Shown here: one piece after another, positions 15,293-24,076 of the stretch
Numbering within the stretch: position 1 is the first letter of the stretch
How the letters are laid out: each line of letters opens with the position of its first letter
Source of the DNA: Planctomycetota bacterium
GTDB taxonomy: Bacteria; Planctomycetota; Phycisphaerae; Sedimentisphaerales; Anaerohalosphaeraceae
NCBI GenBank assembly: GCA_029552545.1
Contig: JAKPDO010000031.1
Coordinates: forward strand, 47,741 to 111,740
DNA: 64,000 nt
Direction of reading: 5' to 3'
Translations under genes and position numbers: made by a program
Notes under the pieces: generated by a model
Told to the model about the DNA's origin: nothing
The model's input: only the letters and a program-made list of their open reading frames with translations
The model's database searches: none

Positions 15293-16447
15293 ATGAATAA
15301 TTTCGAGTTTTACAATCCGGTTCGTATTGTTTTCGGAAAAGGAACGATTCCTCAGGTTCAAAAGTACCTCCCCAAAGACAGAAAGGTGATGATGCTGTAC
15401 GGGGGCGGTTCAATTAAGAGGAACGGCGTCTATGATCAGGTCGTTCAGGGCCTAAAGGGGATACAGTGGACAGAGTTTAGCGGCATTGAGCCGAATCCGC
15501 TTTATGAAACCTGTATGAAGGCCGTGGAAAGAATCAAGGCCGAAAAGGTCGAGTTTCTCCTGGCGGTCGGCGGCGGTTCGGTTTTGGATGCCGTCAAATT
15601 TATCGCCGCCGCGGCCTGCTATCCGGGAAAAGACCCTTGGGACATCCTCACCAGCGGCGGCTCCGTCGTCAAAGCCGCTCTTCCTTTGGCGGATGTGCTC
15701 ACGCTGCCTGCAACCGGCTCCGAGATGAACTGCTTTTCCGTGATTTCCCGAAAAAGCACGCAGGAAAAACTGGCCTTCGGCAGCCCCCATGTCTTCCCGC
15801 AGTTTTCGATTCTGGACCCGGAAACCACGTATTCCCTGCCGAAAAAGCAGCTCCGCAACGGTCTGGTCGATGCCTTTGTGCACGTGATGGAGCAGTATGC
15901 AACCTACAGCGTGAACACGCCTTTGCAGGACCGACAGGCCGAGGCCGTCGTCCGCACGCTTTTGGACGTGGCGGAGGATGTGCTCAGCAAGCAGGATTAT
16001 GACAGCCGCGCGACCTTTATGTGGGCGGCCACGTGCGCCCTCAACGGCACGCTCAGCCGCGGCGTGATTGAGGACTGGAGCACCCACGAAATCGGGCATG
16101 AGCTGACGGCCTTCTTCGGTGTGGACCATGCCGAGTCTCTGGCGATTGTGCTGCCGGGTGTCTGGAAGCATCAGTTCGAGAACAAAAAGGGCAAACTCGC
16201 CCAGATGGCCCGCCGGGTCTGGCATATTCTCGGCGGAGATGAAACCTCGCAGGCCAAAACGGCTATTGAAAAGACCGTACAGTTCTTCCATTCGATTGAG
16301 ATGCCGACCCGCTTAAGCGATTACGGTATCACAGAAGCAGGCATTCAAAAGGTCGTAGAGCGGTTTCAGCAGCGAGGCACCGTGATGGGCGAGCACCAGA
16401 ACATCCGAGCCAAGCAGGTCGGCGAAATCCTTCGCCTGTGTCTGTAA
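15293..16447 (+). CDS. Iron-containing alcohol dehydrogenase (YqhD/butanol dehydrogenase type)
   Basis: A 384-residue cytosolic NAD(P)H-dependent alcohol/aldehyde oxidoreductase. It begins MNNFEFYNPVRIVFGKGTIP, typical of the YqhD/BDH branch, and has the cofactor motif GGGSVLDAVKFIA near residue 95. The metal ligands appear as D-A-F-V-H near 195 and H-E-I-G-H-E...D-H-A-E near 265-285. The ATG at 15293 was chosen over longer in-frame starts because it follows the promoter and matches the family N-terminus. Such enzymes reduce fermentation aldehydes, which suits an anaerobe. Confidence 0.93.
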   Translation: MNNFEFYNPVRIVFGKGTIPQVQKYLPKDRKVMMLYGGGSIKRNGVYDQVVQGLKGIQWTEFSGIEPNPLYETCMKAVERIKAEKVEFLLAVGGGSVLDAVKFIAAAACYPGKDPWDILTSGGSVVKAALPLADVLTLPATGSEMNCFSVISRKSTQEKLAFGSPHVFPQFSILDPETTYSLPKKQLRNGLVDAFVHVMEQYATYSVNTPLQDRQAEAVVRTLLDVAEDVLSKQDYDSRATFMWAATCALNGTLSRGVIEDWSTHEIGHELTAFFGVDHAESLAIVLPGVWKHQFENKKGKLAQMARRVWHILGGDETSQAKTAIEKTVQFFHSIEMPTRLSDYGITEAGIQKVVERFQQRGTVMGEHQNIRAKQVGEILRLCL

Positions 16448-16636
16448 GCAGCTCGTTCCCTGGTTTTTGCTTTTTTGGAAATAAATCCTATTTTGCAAAA
16501 AACGTTGTAACTTCTTGCCATTTATGGGCTTATTTTCTTGCAGACTTTAATTTTTTGCGGGGTTTTGTGATGTTACAGGACATACTGTATCTGTTATGGG
16601 CAGGATTTGTCTATCCGCATAGGGGGGCCTATCGGG

Positions 16637-17032
16637 TTAGAAACGGATTTTGCTGCCCTCGGTCTTTTCCTGCTGTTCGAGGATTTCAACCCGTTCCACA
16701 CGACTGCTGTAGCCGACGCTGTATTTGCCGTCTTCCCGTTCAATAAGGAAGAAGATTAAGGATTCCTCATTTTTAGGAATGTGAACAATCCCTTCCCGCT
16801 TGACATCTTCAAAAAAATCTTTGGCGATGTTTTTGCCGATCAGGGCCGTGCGGTTGAGGATGATAAGAGGGTAGTCCGTAATGATTTCCTGAAGCCGCCG
16901 GCGGCTGATATGCATCGCCCCGGCCAAAGGTGTCAGATTCCCGTCCTTGTCGATTTTGTCCCACGTGTCGCCGTAGGTGTCAACCGTCCGGATGTAAAGA
17001 CTGCCGGTCTTTGTGTGATACTTGTACTGCAT
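16637..17032 (-). CDS. Hypothetical cytosolic protein
   Basis: A 131-residue protein starting MQYKYHTKTGSLYIRTVDTYGD. The start was chosen because GGGAGGG lies about 5 nt upstream of ATG 17032. A TATAAT-like -10 box on the minus strand at 17090-17095 could belong to its promoter. No signal peptide, membrane helix or known motif is visible. The mixed charged sequence suggests a small alpha/beta protein. It stands alone between the alcohol dehydrogenase and the SGNH hydrolase. I do not recognise a family. Confidence 0.65.
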   Translation of the reverse strand: MQYKYHTKTGSLYIRTVDTYGDTWDKIDKDGNLTPLAGAMHISRRRLQEIITDYPLIILNRTALIGKNIAKDFFEDVKREGIVHIPKNEESLIFFLIEREDGKYSVGYSSRVERVEILEQQEKTEGSKIRF

Positions 17033-17221
17033 CAATCCCTCCCCGAAAAACATTTTCCCCAATTTGTGAAACTTAGACAGTCTGGGGAAATTATAGCACA
17101 ACCCGTTTTTGCGTTGACGTATTTTTTTCAGCAGGAAAAGCCAAATGTTCTCTGTCTGGTCCTGATGTCTTTTTTATAGGACTGATGCGGGCTTTCTTGT
17201 AAAAATTTTTTGAAGAGATTT

Positions 17222-17249
17222 TTGTAAAGGATTTTGAATTTGTTAGACT
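17222..17249 (+). promoter_or_regulatory. Putative promoter of the SGNH hydrolase gene
   Basis: TTGTAA, a 16-bp spacer and TAGACT lie about 48 bp before the ATG. A GGAGG ribosome site follows just before the start codon. Confidence 0.4.
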
Positions 17250-17296
17250 AAAAGGAACAACCGGTTTGTTTTAAAGCTTTTTTGGAGGAAATTCGA

Positions 17297-18070
17297 ATGA
17301 GACAGTGTTGGTGGATTCTTTGTATTGCGGCAGCAAGCGGTTTGTTTGGATGCAGTCGGCCCCAGAAGGCAAACTGTTCTCAGATCACGCTCGGGACTCA
17401 TGCGGCTGTGACGCCGGTGCCCCGTTCGGATGAGTGGTGGACCCGGCGTCATCAGACAATTCTGGAGCAGATTCCCCACAAAAATCCGACGGTGATTTTT
17501 ATCGGAGATTCCATCACGCACGGCTGGGAAAACAAGGGCAAAGCCGTCTGGGAGCAGTATTACAGTTCCTATGATGCGCTCAATCTGGGCTACGGGGGCG
17601 ATCGCACAGAGCATGTGCTGTGGCGCCTGCAGAACGGGGAGATTGACGGCATTCAGCCCAAGCTGGCTGTCCTGATGATTGGAACCAACAATGCGGCCCG
17701 TCAGCAGTATTCCGCTGAACAGATTGCCGACGGAATCCGGGCGATTGTCTGTATGCTGCGGGAGAAACTGCCCCGCACGAAGGTTTTGATTCTGGCGATT
17801 TTCCCGCGCGGCTCCGACGAACAGCGCCGGGACAAAACACAGGACGCCTCCTACAATCCCCTTTGGGCCAAGAACGACCGGGTCAATCAGATGATTTCCA
17901 AACTGGCCGACGGACGAAACATCTTCTATCTGGACATCAACAAGGCCTTTCTCAATGAGCAGGGCGTCCTGACGCGCCAGGTCATGCCCGACCTGCTGCA
18001 TCCGGAGGAAAAGGGCTATCAGATTTGGGCCGAGGCAATGGACCCGACCTTAAAGCGGCTGTTGAAATAA
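17297..18070 (+). CDS. SGNH/GDSL-family hydrolase lipoprotein
   Basis: A 257-residue secreted esterase or acetylhydrolase-like protein. The N-terminus is a lipoprotein signal with lipobox L-F-G-C (cysteine near residue 19). All four SGNH blocks are visible: GDSIT with the nucleophile serine (near residue 73), G-Y-G-G-D-R-T-E, the G-T-N-N block, and the D-L-L-H pair near residue 235. The family includes PAF-acetylhydrolase-like enzymes that remove acyl groups from sugars or lipids. GGAGG precedes ATG 17297. It ends 7 bp before the convergent nth gene. Confidence 0.85.
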   Translation: MRQCWWILCIAAASGLFGCSRPQKANCSQITLGTHAAVTPVPRSDEWWTRRHQTILEQIPHKNPTVIFIGDSITHGWENKGKAVWEQYYSSYDALNLGYGGDRTEHVLWRLQNGEIDGIQPKLAVLMIGTNNAARQQYSAEQIADGIRAIVCMLREKLPRTKVLILAIFPRGSDEQRRDKTQDASYNPLWAKNDRVNQMISKLADGRNIFYLDINKAFLNEQGVLTRQVMPDLLHPEEKGYQIWAEAMDPTLKRLLK

Positions 18071-18077
18071 GGCCGGT

Positions 18078-18758
18078 TCAGACTGCTTTTCCGGCCGAAG
18101 GGCAGTACCGGGCAATCGGGCAGCCGCCGCAGTTGGGCTTCCGCGCCGTGCAGCAGGCCCGTCCATGAAAGACAATGCAGTGGCTGAACTGCGTCCAGCC
18201 GCCGTATTTTTCCTTCGGCACAATCTCCATCAGCTCAAACTCGAGCTTGACCGGGTCGGTCTGATTGGACAGCCCCAGCCGTTTGGCCAGCCGCAGCATA
18301 TGGGTATCGCAGATAATCGCCGGCTTGCCGAAGCAGTTGCCCAGAATCACGTTGGCGGTTTTGCGTCCGACGCCGTTCAGCTGCAGCAGCTCCTCCATCG
18401 TTTCGGGCACCTTGCCGCCGAATTTCTCTATGATGCTTCGGCAGGCCGCCTGTATGCTTTTGGCCTTGTTGTTGTAAAAACCGGTCGAACGGATGTCCTC
18501 GGCCAGCTCCTCCAGCGGCACCTTCAGATAATCCTCCGGCGTGCGGTACTTTTTGAACAGTTCGGCCGTGACGATGTTGACCCGGGCGTCCGTACACTGG
18601 GCCGCCAGAATCGTCGCAATCAGAAGCTCCAGCGGGTTTTTGTAGTTCAGCGAGACAGTCGCATCCGGATACGTCTTCCGGAGAATCGGGAAGATTTTCA
18701 GGACCCGCTGTCGGGCCTGTTCTTTGTCGATAGCGGCTGTTTTTTTGCCGGAAGCCAC
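18078..18758 (-). CDS. nth: Endonuclease III (DNA glycosylase/AP lyase)
   Basis: A 226-residue base-excision repair enzyme that removes oxidised pyrimidines. It has the helix-hairpin-helix LNGVGRKTANVIL with the catalytic lysine, the catalytic aspartate in ICDTHMLRL, and the C-terminal iron-sulfur cluster cysteines spaced C-X6-C-X2-C-X5-C (C-T-A-R-K-P-N-C-G-G-C-P-I-A-R-Y-C). The start is GTG. It lies 15 bp downstream of the asparagine-synthase-like gene on the same strand. Confidence 0.97.
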   Translation of the reverse strand: MASGKKTAAIDKEQARQRVLKIFPILRKTYPDATVSLNYKNPLELLIATILAAQCTDARVNIVTAELFKKYRTPEDYLKVPLEELAEDIRSTGFYNNKAKSIQAACRSIIEKFGGKVPETMEELLQLNGVGRKTANVILGNCFGKPAIICDTHMLRLAKRLGLSNQTDPVKLEFELMEIVPKEKYGGWTQFSHCIVFHGRACCTARKPNCGGCPIARYCPSAGKAV

Positions 18759-18773
18759 GCAAAATCCTTTCTG

Positions 18774-20609
18774 TTATGAGGATGCATGATGGAACCAGTA
18801 GAAGAGCGATACGAGCGTGCCGAACAGTTCATCGCCAACGCCGGAGCGTCCGAATCGGTTTTGGCCGGCGGCGTATTCCGCGATAAACCGGCGGCACCCG
18901 TCCGGGTCAAATACCTCCCGAACGGCCGCATTCGCATCCAGAATCTCCTTCATTCGTTGATGAAGGCGGGTGTCTTTCTCAAAAACGCCGACGGTGCTGG
19001 GCCGCAGCGAAGCGGGCTGATGCCAGATTTTGGCCGTTATCTGGAACGGAATGCGCTGAAACGCCGCCCGGGCGGCTTTTTTCTTCCAAGGCAGCCGGTA
19101 GGTTTCCATTCGCCCGCTTAAGAGCTGTCCCGTATTCGCGTAAATAATATCCCGCAGCGTCGGCAGACAGCGGTAAATCATATAGTGATAGAAGTTTTTC
19201 TTATAGAGCCAGTCCGCCGGAATCCGCAGCATTTTTTCCACGTATTCATACCCGAGATGGGGGCTGTCGCCGAGGACATCCGGATGCGTAGAACCGGGGC
19301 CGCAGAACGTAAAGCCCGCATTGAAATAAACCTGCGACCAGGCGGCGATTTTGTGGGCCGCCGTCGGCCCGCGCCGGCTCCGCAGCGATTCAACCATCTC
19401 CGCTTCCATCGGTCCGAACGCCTCCTCGACGGTTTCACGGCGGAAGACGCCTGTCGGCTCCTCTTTGGAAAACAGCCGCCGTCCCAGGGCATACAGCCGC
19501 AGCAGCCCGTCCGTCCAGACCGGCTCAATCTGATAAAGGGAGTTGACGTAGTCGCCCGCCACAGGGTCCCCGCATCCGCCGCCGATGTTGTAGCCGGTTG
19601 TGCGGCACATCCATTTGACCTTCTGCCAGCCCTTCAGGGGGTGGTGAAACGGCAGCAGTCCGCCGCACAGTCGGACGATTTCATCCGCCGCCTCAAACGC
19701 CTCTTCCGCCGTCATCTGGACGACGTGATGCTCCAGTCCGAGCCGCTGACAAACCTGCCGGGCTGCCTTCACATCCGGCGTCTCGAGCACATCCGTGTTG
19801 TTGGAAAAGGTAAAGGCGGGCCATTTGCCGTATCGCACAGACGCACCGGCAACCATTCGGCTGTCCATCCCGCCGCTCAGACTGATAAACCCGGCCGGCG
19901 AGCGGGCCATGCTTCGGGCCACCGATTGCGCAAAGGTTTCAAACACCTCCTCCGCATATGAATCCGGTTTCAGACCCTCCAATACGTCATATCCGAGATG
20001 CCAATAGATTGTTTCCTGAATACCTTTGGGGCAGGCGGACAGGCAGGTGGCCGGAAACAGCCGGCGCACGCCTTGGGTGTGCGTGCGGGGGCTGATGGTG
20101 TGTCCGTAGCAGGCAATCTGCAGAATCCCAACCGGGTCCGGCCGGGCCTTCTGCCCGCACAGATGCATCAGAAAGGTGATGTTGGAAGCAAACCAGAGTG
20201 TATCACCGTCAAGCAGATAATAGAAGGCCCTGGTTGCGTAACGGTTGTTGACGATTTTGATTTGGGCCTGCCGCCGGTCGGCCAGAACGGTGACGAACTG
20301 CCCCTGGCTGTTCTGCACCCGTTCAGCCGCCTGTTCGAGCGTCAATCCTTCCGCCCAGGCCGGCGGATACGACAGGTCGTGATAGCCCAGCGTCAGGATC
20401 AACAAATCCTTCGTTTGTCCGAAAAACAGCTGCGGCGGCTGCGTCTGTCGATATTTGGCCAGCAGAACCGCCTGCGGTGTTTTTTCAAAAAGCAGCTCGT
20501 ACGGCCGTCCGCTGTCCGCCAGAAGCAGCGGGTAGGCCTTCATCGTTTCGAAACAAACCTCTCCTTTCGGCTGCTCTTTCAGACAGAAACAGCCCGCAAT
20601 TAAACTCAT
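18774..20609 (-). CDS. Asparagine-synthase-like protein with degenerate glutaminase domain
   Basis: A 611-residue protein. The C-terminal half has an ATP-pyrophosphatase domain with the P-loop SLSGGMDSRM near residue 245 and a GGGCGD motif near 343, like the AsnB synthetase domain. The N-terminal half resembles the Ntn glutaminase fold but begins MSLIAGCF and has no cysteine at position 2, so it probably cannot use glutamine. Relatives act in lasso-peptide cyclisation, beta-lactam formation or cell-surface sugar amidation. No precursor peptide or glycan cluster is visible nearby, so the substrate is unknown. GGGAAA precedes the ATG. Confidence 0.75.
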   Translation of the reverse strand: MSLIAGCFCLKEQPKGEVCFETMKAYPLLLADSGRPYELLFEKTPQAVLLAKYRQTQPPQLFFGQTKDLLILTLGYHDLSYPPAWAEGLTLEQAAERVQNSQGQFVTVLADRRQAQIKIVNNRYATRAFYYLLDGDTLWFASNITFLMHLCGQKARPDPVGILQIACYGHTISPRTHTQGVRRLFPATCLSACPKGIQETIYWHLGYDVLEGLKPDSYAEEVFETFAQSVARSMARSPAGFISLSGGMDSRMVAGASVRYGKWPAFTFSNNTDVLETPDVKAARQVCQRLGLEHHVVQMTAEEAFEAADEIVRLCGGLLPFHHPLKGWQKVKWMCRTTGYNIGGGCGDPVAGDYVNSLYQIEPVWTDGLLRLYALGRRLFSKEEPTGVFRRETVEEAFGPMEAEMVESLRSRRGPTAAHKIAAWSQVYFNAGFTFCGPGSTHPDVLGDSPHLGYEYVEKMLRIPADWLYKKNFYHYMIYRCLPTLRDIIYANTGQLLSGRMETYRLPWKKKAARAAFQRIPFQITAKIWHQPASLRPSTVGVFEKDTRLHQRMKEILDANAAVREVFDPDGCRRFIAEYAAGQNRFGRSGVGDELFGTLVSLFYWFHHASS

Positions 20610-20663
20610 CGGATTTCCCTTTAAAAGTCCGTGTGGAAATCCTATCCAAACAAAGGAGTTTTT

Positions 20664-22523
20664 TCAAGGTTGGCCGGTTAGGGGAATCCGGCGAACGGCC
20701 TCCTGCAGCTGCTCGGGCTCAAAGATGCCGCGGAGTTTCAGCAGCGTTCGGGTTTTTGGATTGAGCAGGATAGTCACCGGCAGGTTGCCGGCCTCGCCGA
20801 AGACGCTTTTGAGGTCGCCGGAGGCCGGAAAATCCGCCTGTGTGGTATCGGCCTTGACGGTCAGGATATTCCGCTCGGCCAGCAGTTTGGCGATGTCCGA
20901 CCGCTGATAGACCCTGCGCTCCACAATCTTGCAGTTTGTGCACCAGTCGGCGGTAAACTTAATCAGCACGACCTGTCCGTCTTCAAGGGCCTGTTCAATC
21001 CTGAGGGCGTCATAGGACTGCCAGTCCACAGCGGCGGGCGGTTCGGCGGGCAGAAGCCAGAAACCGCAGACAGCCGCCAGCAGGAGCGCCGCCGCCCGAA
21101 CGGTTCTCCGCCGCCCGGCGGGGGTCAGCGCCGAAACCCACTGTCCCCACATCCACACACAGAAGGCAAAAATCACGCCGTACAAAAGGACGTTTATCAG
21201 TCGGTCTTTGTTCAGAGCGGTCAGGGTAAATTTCACCGCCAGAATCAGCAGCAGAAACCCGCCGGTTTTTTTCATCAGGTCCATCCAGGGCCCTGGTTTG
21301 GGCAGCCGATCGAGCAGTCTGGGCATGCTCACCAGCACCAGATACGGCAGGGCCATCCCCGCCCCCATCAGAACAATCGCGCTGCTGCCGACCGCAGGCG
21401 GCTGAGACTGCGCCCACACCAGCACCGCTCCCAGCAGAGCCCCGCTGCAAGGAGTGCTCAAAAGTCCGGCAAAAAAGCCCATTCCGATGGAACCGAGGAT
21501 TCCGCCGGCGGCCTGCTGCGGGCCGGACAGTGAAGACGGCAGCGTAAACGAAATCACATCCAGAAACGCCAGCGCAAAAAACACCAGCAGCAGAAACAGA
21601 ACAATCACGGCGTTCGGCTGCCGATACAGCGAGTTCAGATCCATCACAGCGCCCGTTGTCATCTGAATTAGCACTGCCAGCACCGCAAACACAGCAAAGA
21701 AAAGGACGATTCCGCCGCAGAAGGCCAGCCCGAGGGCAAAGCGGCGGGCCGGAGATTCTTTGGCGTTGGCAATCAGCCGCAGAATAATCAGCGGAAGAAT
21801 CGGAAGCACACAGGGCATCAGGTTGATGGACAGCCCGGCCGGAATCGCCAGCAGAAAATAAAACAAAGCCGACCGGCGAGTCGGCTGTCCGGCCGCATCT
21901 TCCGTCCAGTCCTTCAGCATCCCAGCCAGCGAAGACTCTGCCTGGGACTGGGTGGGGACAAACACCCCCCCGGAAGCCGCCTCCGTGATTTGCTCCAGTT
22001 TCGGCAGACCGGACGCATCCGCCCCGGGACGGAGCACGCCTCGAAAGGTTTTGCGGAACGGCGTCAGACAGAGTTTGCTCGTGCAGGCCAAGCCGCTGAG
22101 CGTAATCTCCACAGGGCCCGCGGCCGTCTGAAACCCCGATTCAGCCGGCACAAAGATTTGAAAATTGCCCGCGAAGACCTCGACATCCTGATTGAGGGCC
22201 TCCTCCCGGAACAGACTGGGTTTCGGGAAGATGGGTTTGCCGAAACGGACGCCCTCGGCGGAAACGGCGATTTTCAGTTCCACACCCGGTGCCGGGGCTG
22301 TCTTGGCGGAGGCGTAGTAGTGCAGGTCCTTTGTGCCGGCAAAGTCCGCGACAATCCCCGGCCGGCCGTCCCGAATATCCGTGTAAAACCGGACGGACGA
22401 ACGCTCCAGTTCATATTGATAAATCTGGAAGAAATCCGCCGCCGCAGGGCTGCTCAACAGGACGGCGGCTGTCAAAGCGGGCCAGAGCCAAAGAAACGCC
22501 CTCGTATGTGTCCGATTCAGCAT
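20664..22523 (-). CDS. dsbD: DsbD-like thiol:disulfide interchange protein
   Basis: A 619-residue inner-membrane electron carrier that brings reducing power from cytoplasmic thioredoxin to the periplasm. It has a signal sequence, an N-terminal DsbD-alpha-like domain (to about residue 200), a membrane core with the paired proline-cysteine motifs N-L-M-P-C-V-L-P and L-S-T-P-C-S-G, and a C-terminal thioredoxin-like domain with active site W-C-T-N-C-K near residue 530. Length fits the family. The gene follows a small membrane protein by 60 bp and precedes the asparagine-synthase-like gene. Confidence 0.9.
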   Translation of the reverse strand: MLNRTHTRAFLWLWPALTAAVLLSSPAAADFFQIYQYELERSSVRFYTDIRDGRPGIVADFAGTKDLHYYASAKTAPAPGVELKIAVSAEGVRFGKPIFPKPSLFREEALNQDVEVFAGNFQIFVPAESGFQTAAGPVEITLSGLACTSKLCLTPFRKTFRGVLRPGADASGLPKLEQITEAASGGVFVPTQSQAESSLAGMLKDWTEDAAGQPTRRSALFYFLLAIPAGLSINLMPCVLPILPLIILRLIANAKESPARRFALGLAFCGGIVLFFAVFAVLAVLIQMTTGAVMDLNSLYRQPNAVIVLFLLLVFFALAFLDVISFTLPSSLSGPQQAAGGILGSIGMGFFAGLLSTPCSGALLGAVLVWAQSQPPAVGSSAIVLMGAGMALPYLVLVSMPRLLDRLPKPGPWMDLMKKTGGFLLLILAVKFTLTALNKDRLINVLLYGVIFAFCVWMWGQWVSALTPAGRRRTVRAAALLLAAVCGFWLLPAEPPAAVDWQSYDALRIEQALEDGQVVLIKFTADWCTNCKIVERRVYQRSDIAKLLAERNILTVKADTTQADFPASGDLKSVFGEAGNLPVTILLNPKTRTLLKLRGIFEPEQLQEAVRRIPLTGQP

Positions 22524-22583
22524 TTTGTATCTCCGGAAGACGGCAATAGATACGAAAACAGCCGACGGCGGGTTCCGACTTTT

Positions 22584-22925
22584 TTACGGAGAGGTTCTTT
22601 CGGCGGCGGGGGACTCGGACGGAAGCAGCCGGTCTATTTTCCGGTTCAGCTCATCCAGTTTTTTCTCGAGGGCCTCCAGCTTTTTCAAAACGGCCTGATT
22701 GTCCGCATCCATCTTCAGCAGGTGCTGCTGAACCAGGACCAGATACTGGTCGCTGAGCCGCTCATACGCCTCTATCATCCGCACCATATCGCTTTTGTAG
22801 GGCGGTACGGAAATCTCATATTCCCGGCTCTTTTCTGAGACAGCAGCAAAGGAAATCAGCCCAATTGTTCCAAAAAGAACAAGTAAGAGGAAAAAGGATT
22901 TTGTGTTTGCAGCGAATGCCTTCAT
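22584..22925 (-). CDS. Small single-pass membrane protein with coiled coil
   Basis: A 113-residue protein with an N-terminal hydrophobic helix (about residues 10-29) and a long heptad-like stretch N-Q-A-V-L-K-K-L-E-A-L-E-K-K-L-D-E-L-N-R, which should form a coiled coil. ATG 22925 was chosen because GGAGG lies about 6 nt upstream. It has no recognised family. It sits between coaC and dsbD on the same strand, so it may share transcripts with either. Confidence 0.65.
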   Translation of the reverse strand: MKAFAANTKSFFLLLVLFGTIGLISFAAVSEKSREYEISVPPYKSDMVRMIEAYERLSDQYLVLVQQHLLKMDADNQAVLKKLEALEKKLDELNRKIDRLLPSESPAAERTSP

Positions 22926-23051
22926 TTTTGTGCCTCCGCATTCATGATACTTCTCTGTCTGCCGTCTCGTCAGAACAGCAGACAATCCTGCTGCAGAGTA
23001 TATCAATGAAAAGAAAGCGGAGGTACTCTTTTTTTTGAAGTTCGAGGAGAG

Positions 23052-23618
23052 TTATTTTTGAAGGAGTTGAACAAGGGCCTCGAGGATTTCCGCCGGCTCG
23101 GCCATTCGCCCGATGCCTTCCGTTCCGCAGGCCAGCCGGCCGGCGGCGGGCCCGACAAAGCGGATATTTCGGGCTGTGAGGGTCTGGATGTTCTGGCGGG
23201 TCGCCGGATTCGTCCACATCCGGGTGTTCATCGCCGGCGCCATCAGAATCGGCTTTTCCCAGCAGACGCAGAGGGTTGTGCTCAGCAGGTCGTCGCATAT
23301 CCCTGCGGCGGTCTTGGCCAGAATGTCGGCCGTGGCGGGCGCCACAACCAGCGCATCCGCCCAGTCGGCCGTCTGGACATGTCCGATCTGAAACTCCTCC
23401 GGTGCCGACCACAGGTCGGTATAGACCGGCTGGCCGGTTAGGGCCTCAAAGGTCTTGGCTCCAATCAGTTTCTGGGCGGCCTCCGTGAGAATCGTTCGGA
23501 CCGCCGCGCCGGCGGAGGTCAGCTTGCTGGCCAAATCCGCCGCCTTATACGCCGCGATTCCGCCCGACACGCCGAGCACAATCTTCTTATTCGCCAAAAT
23601 GCTCAGGTCCGCTGCCAT
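23052..23618 (-). CDS. coaC: Stand-alone phosphopantothenoylcysteine decarboxylase-type flavoprotein
   Basis: A 188-residue FMN-binding HFCD flavoprotein. It carries GVSGGIAAYKAADL near residue 17, the P-A-M-N motif (A-P-A-M-N-T-R-M-W) near 126 and the substrate-clamp A-C-G-T-E-G-I-G-R-M near 163, as in CoaC, which decarboxylates phosphopantothenoylcysteine in coenzyme A synthesis. The usual fused CoaB ligase domain is missing: the gene ends here and the next gene is unrelated. The position after yicC-gmk-rpoZ is the standard place for coaBC. A separate coaB should exist elsewhere. Confidence 0.88.
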   Translation of the reverse strand: MAADLSILANKKIVLGVSGGIAAYKAADLASKLTSAGAAVRTILTEAAQKLIGAKTFEALTGQPVYTDLWSAPEEFQIGHVQTADWADALVVAPATADILAKTAAGICDDLLSTTLCVCWEKPILMAPAMNTRMWTNPATRQNIQTLTARNIRFVGPAAGRLACGTEGIGRMAEPAEILEALVQLLQK

Positions 23619-23668
23619 GGAAGGAATTCCTAAAGTCTCGTATTACCGTAAATCATTTCTGTTGCTTC

Positions 23669-23731
23669 TGTCATTCCCGCTGCCCCTGTCATTCCCGTTG
23701 CCCCTGTCATTCCCGCGCAGGCGGGAATCCA
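23669..23731. repeat. REP-like tandem repeat ending in a hairpin
   Basis: Two 18-bp tandem units, TGTCATTCCCGCTGCCCC and a one-base variant, are followed by a third start of the unit that runs into a perfect hairpin: ATTCCCGC (23709-23716), loop GCAG, GCGGGAAT (23721-23728). This 'TCATTCCCGC...GCGGGAATCCA' core is a widely dispersed bacterial REP-type sequence. It lies between coaC and rpoZ in an otherwise compact operon. Confidence 0.75.
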
Positions 23732-23760
23732 GTCTTCATTTCTCTCCTTCCAGCATCCTG

Positions 23761-23800
23761 TCCTCCGAAGTTTTTAGCGAAGGAGGAAGGCGGGAATCCA
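23761..23800. repeat. Second REP-like segment with partial palindrome
   Basis: TCCTCC and GGAGGA flank a short loop at 23761-23787, and GCGGGAATCCA at 23790-23800 repeats the end of the preceding element (23721-23731). Together with the first segment it forms a mosaic repeat of about 130 bp in the gap upstream of coaC. It encodes nothing recognisable. Confidence 0.55.
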
Positions 23801-23842
23801 TTTCTTTACAGCGTCTTGTCGGATACGGCCTCAACAGACACA

Positions 23843-24073
23843 TTAAAACGGCTCTTTCTTCGGTTTTTCCGCCGGGGTGCCGTAGTCCGGAGCGATTTTG
23901 TCCTGCTTAATCTCTTCAATGACGATTTCCATCGGCGTCATTCCTTCGGTGTTTTCAATCAGGGGCCGTCCGCCTTCCATCATTTCCAGCAGACGCTTCT
24001 GGATAATCGCCGACAATTTAAACCGTCCGCCGACCTTTTTAATAATTGCGGTATCCTTCAGTTCTTCAATCAT
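23843..24073 (-). CDS. rpoZ: RNA polymerase omega subunit
   Basis: A 76-residue protein beginning MIEELKDTAIIKKVGGRFKL and continuing with K-R-L-L-E-M-M-E-G-G-R-P-L-I, the omega signature. Omega helps assemble the beta-prime subunit and mediates ppGpp response in many bacteria. It starts 3 bp after gmk, the conserved gmk-rpoZ arrangement. The C-terminal tail is lysine- and proline-rich. Confidence 0.92.
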   Translation of the reverse strand: MIEELKDTAIIKKVGGRFKLSAIIQKRLLEMMEGGRPLIENTEGMTPMEIVIEEIKQDKIAPDYGTPAEKPKKEPF

Positions 24074-24076
24074 CGT

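Noticed and set aside
16438..16746. Plus-strand frame of about 100 residues after the alcohol dehydrogenase
   Set aside because: It overlaps the dehydrogenase end and the opposite hypothetical gene, has no ribosome site, and its translation is cysteine/arginine-rich noise.
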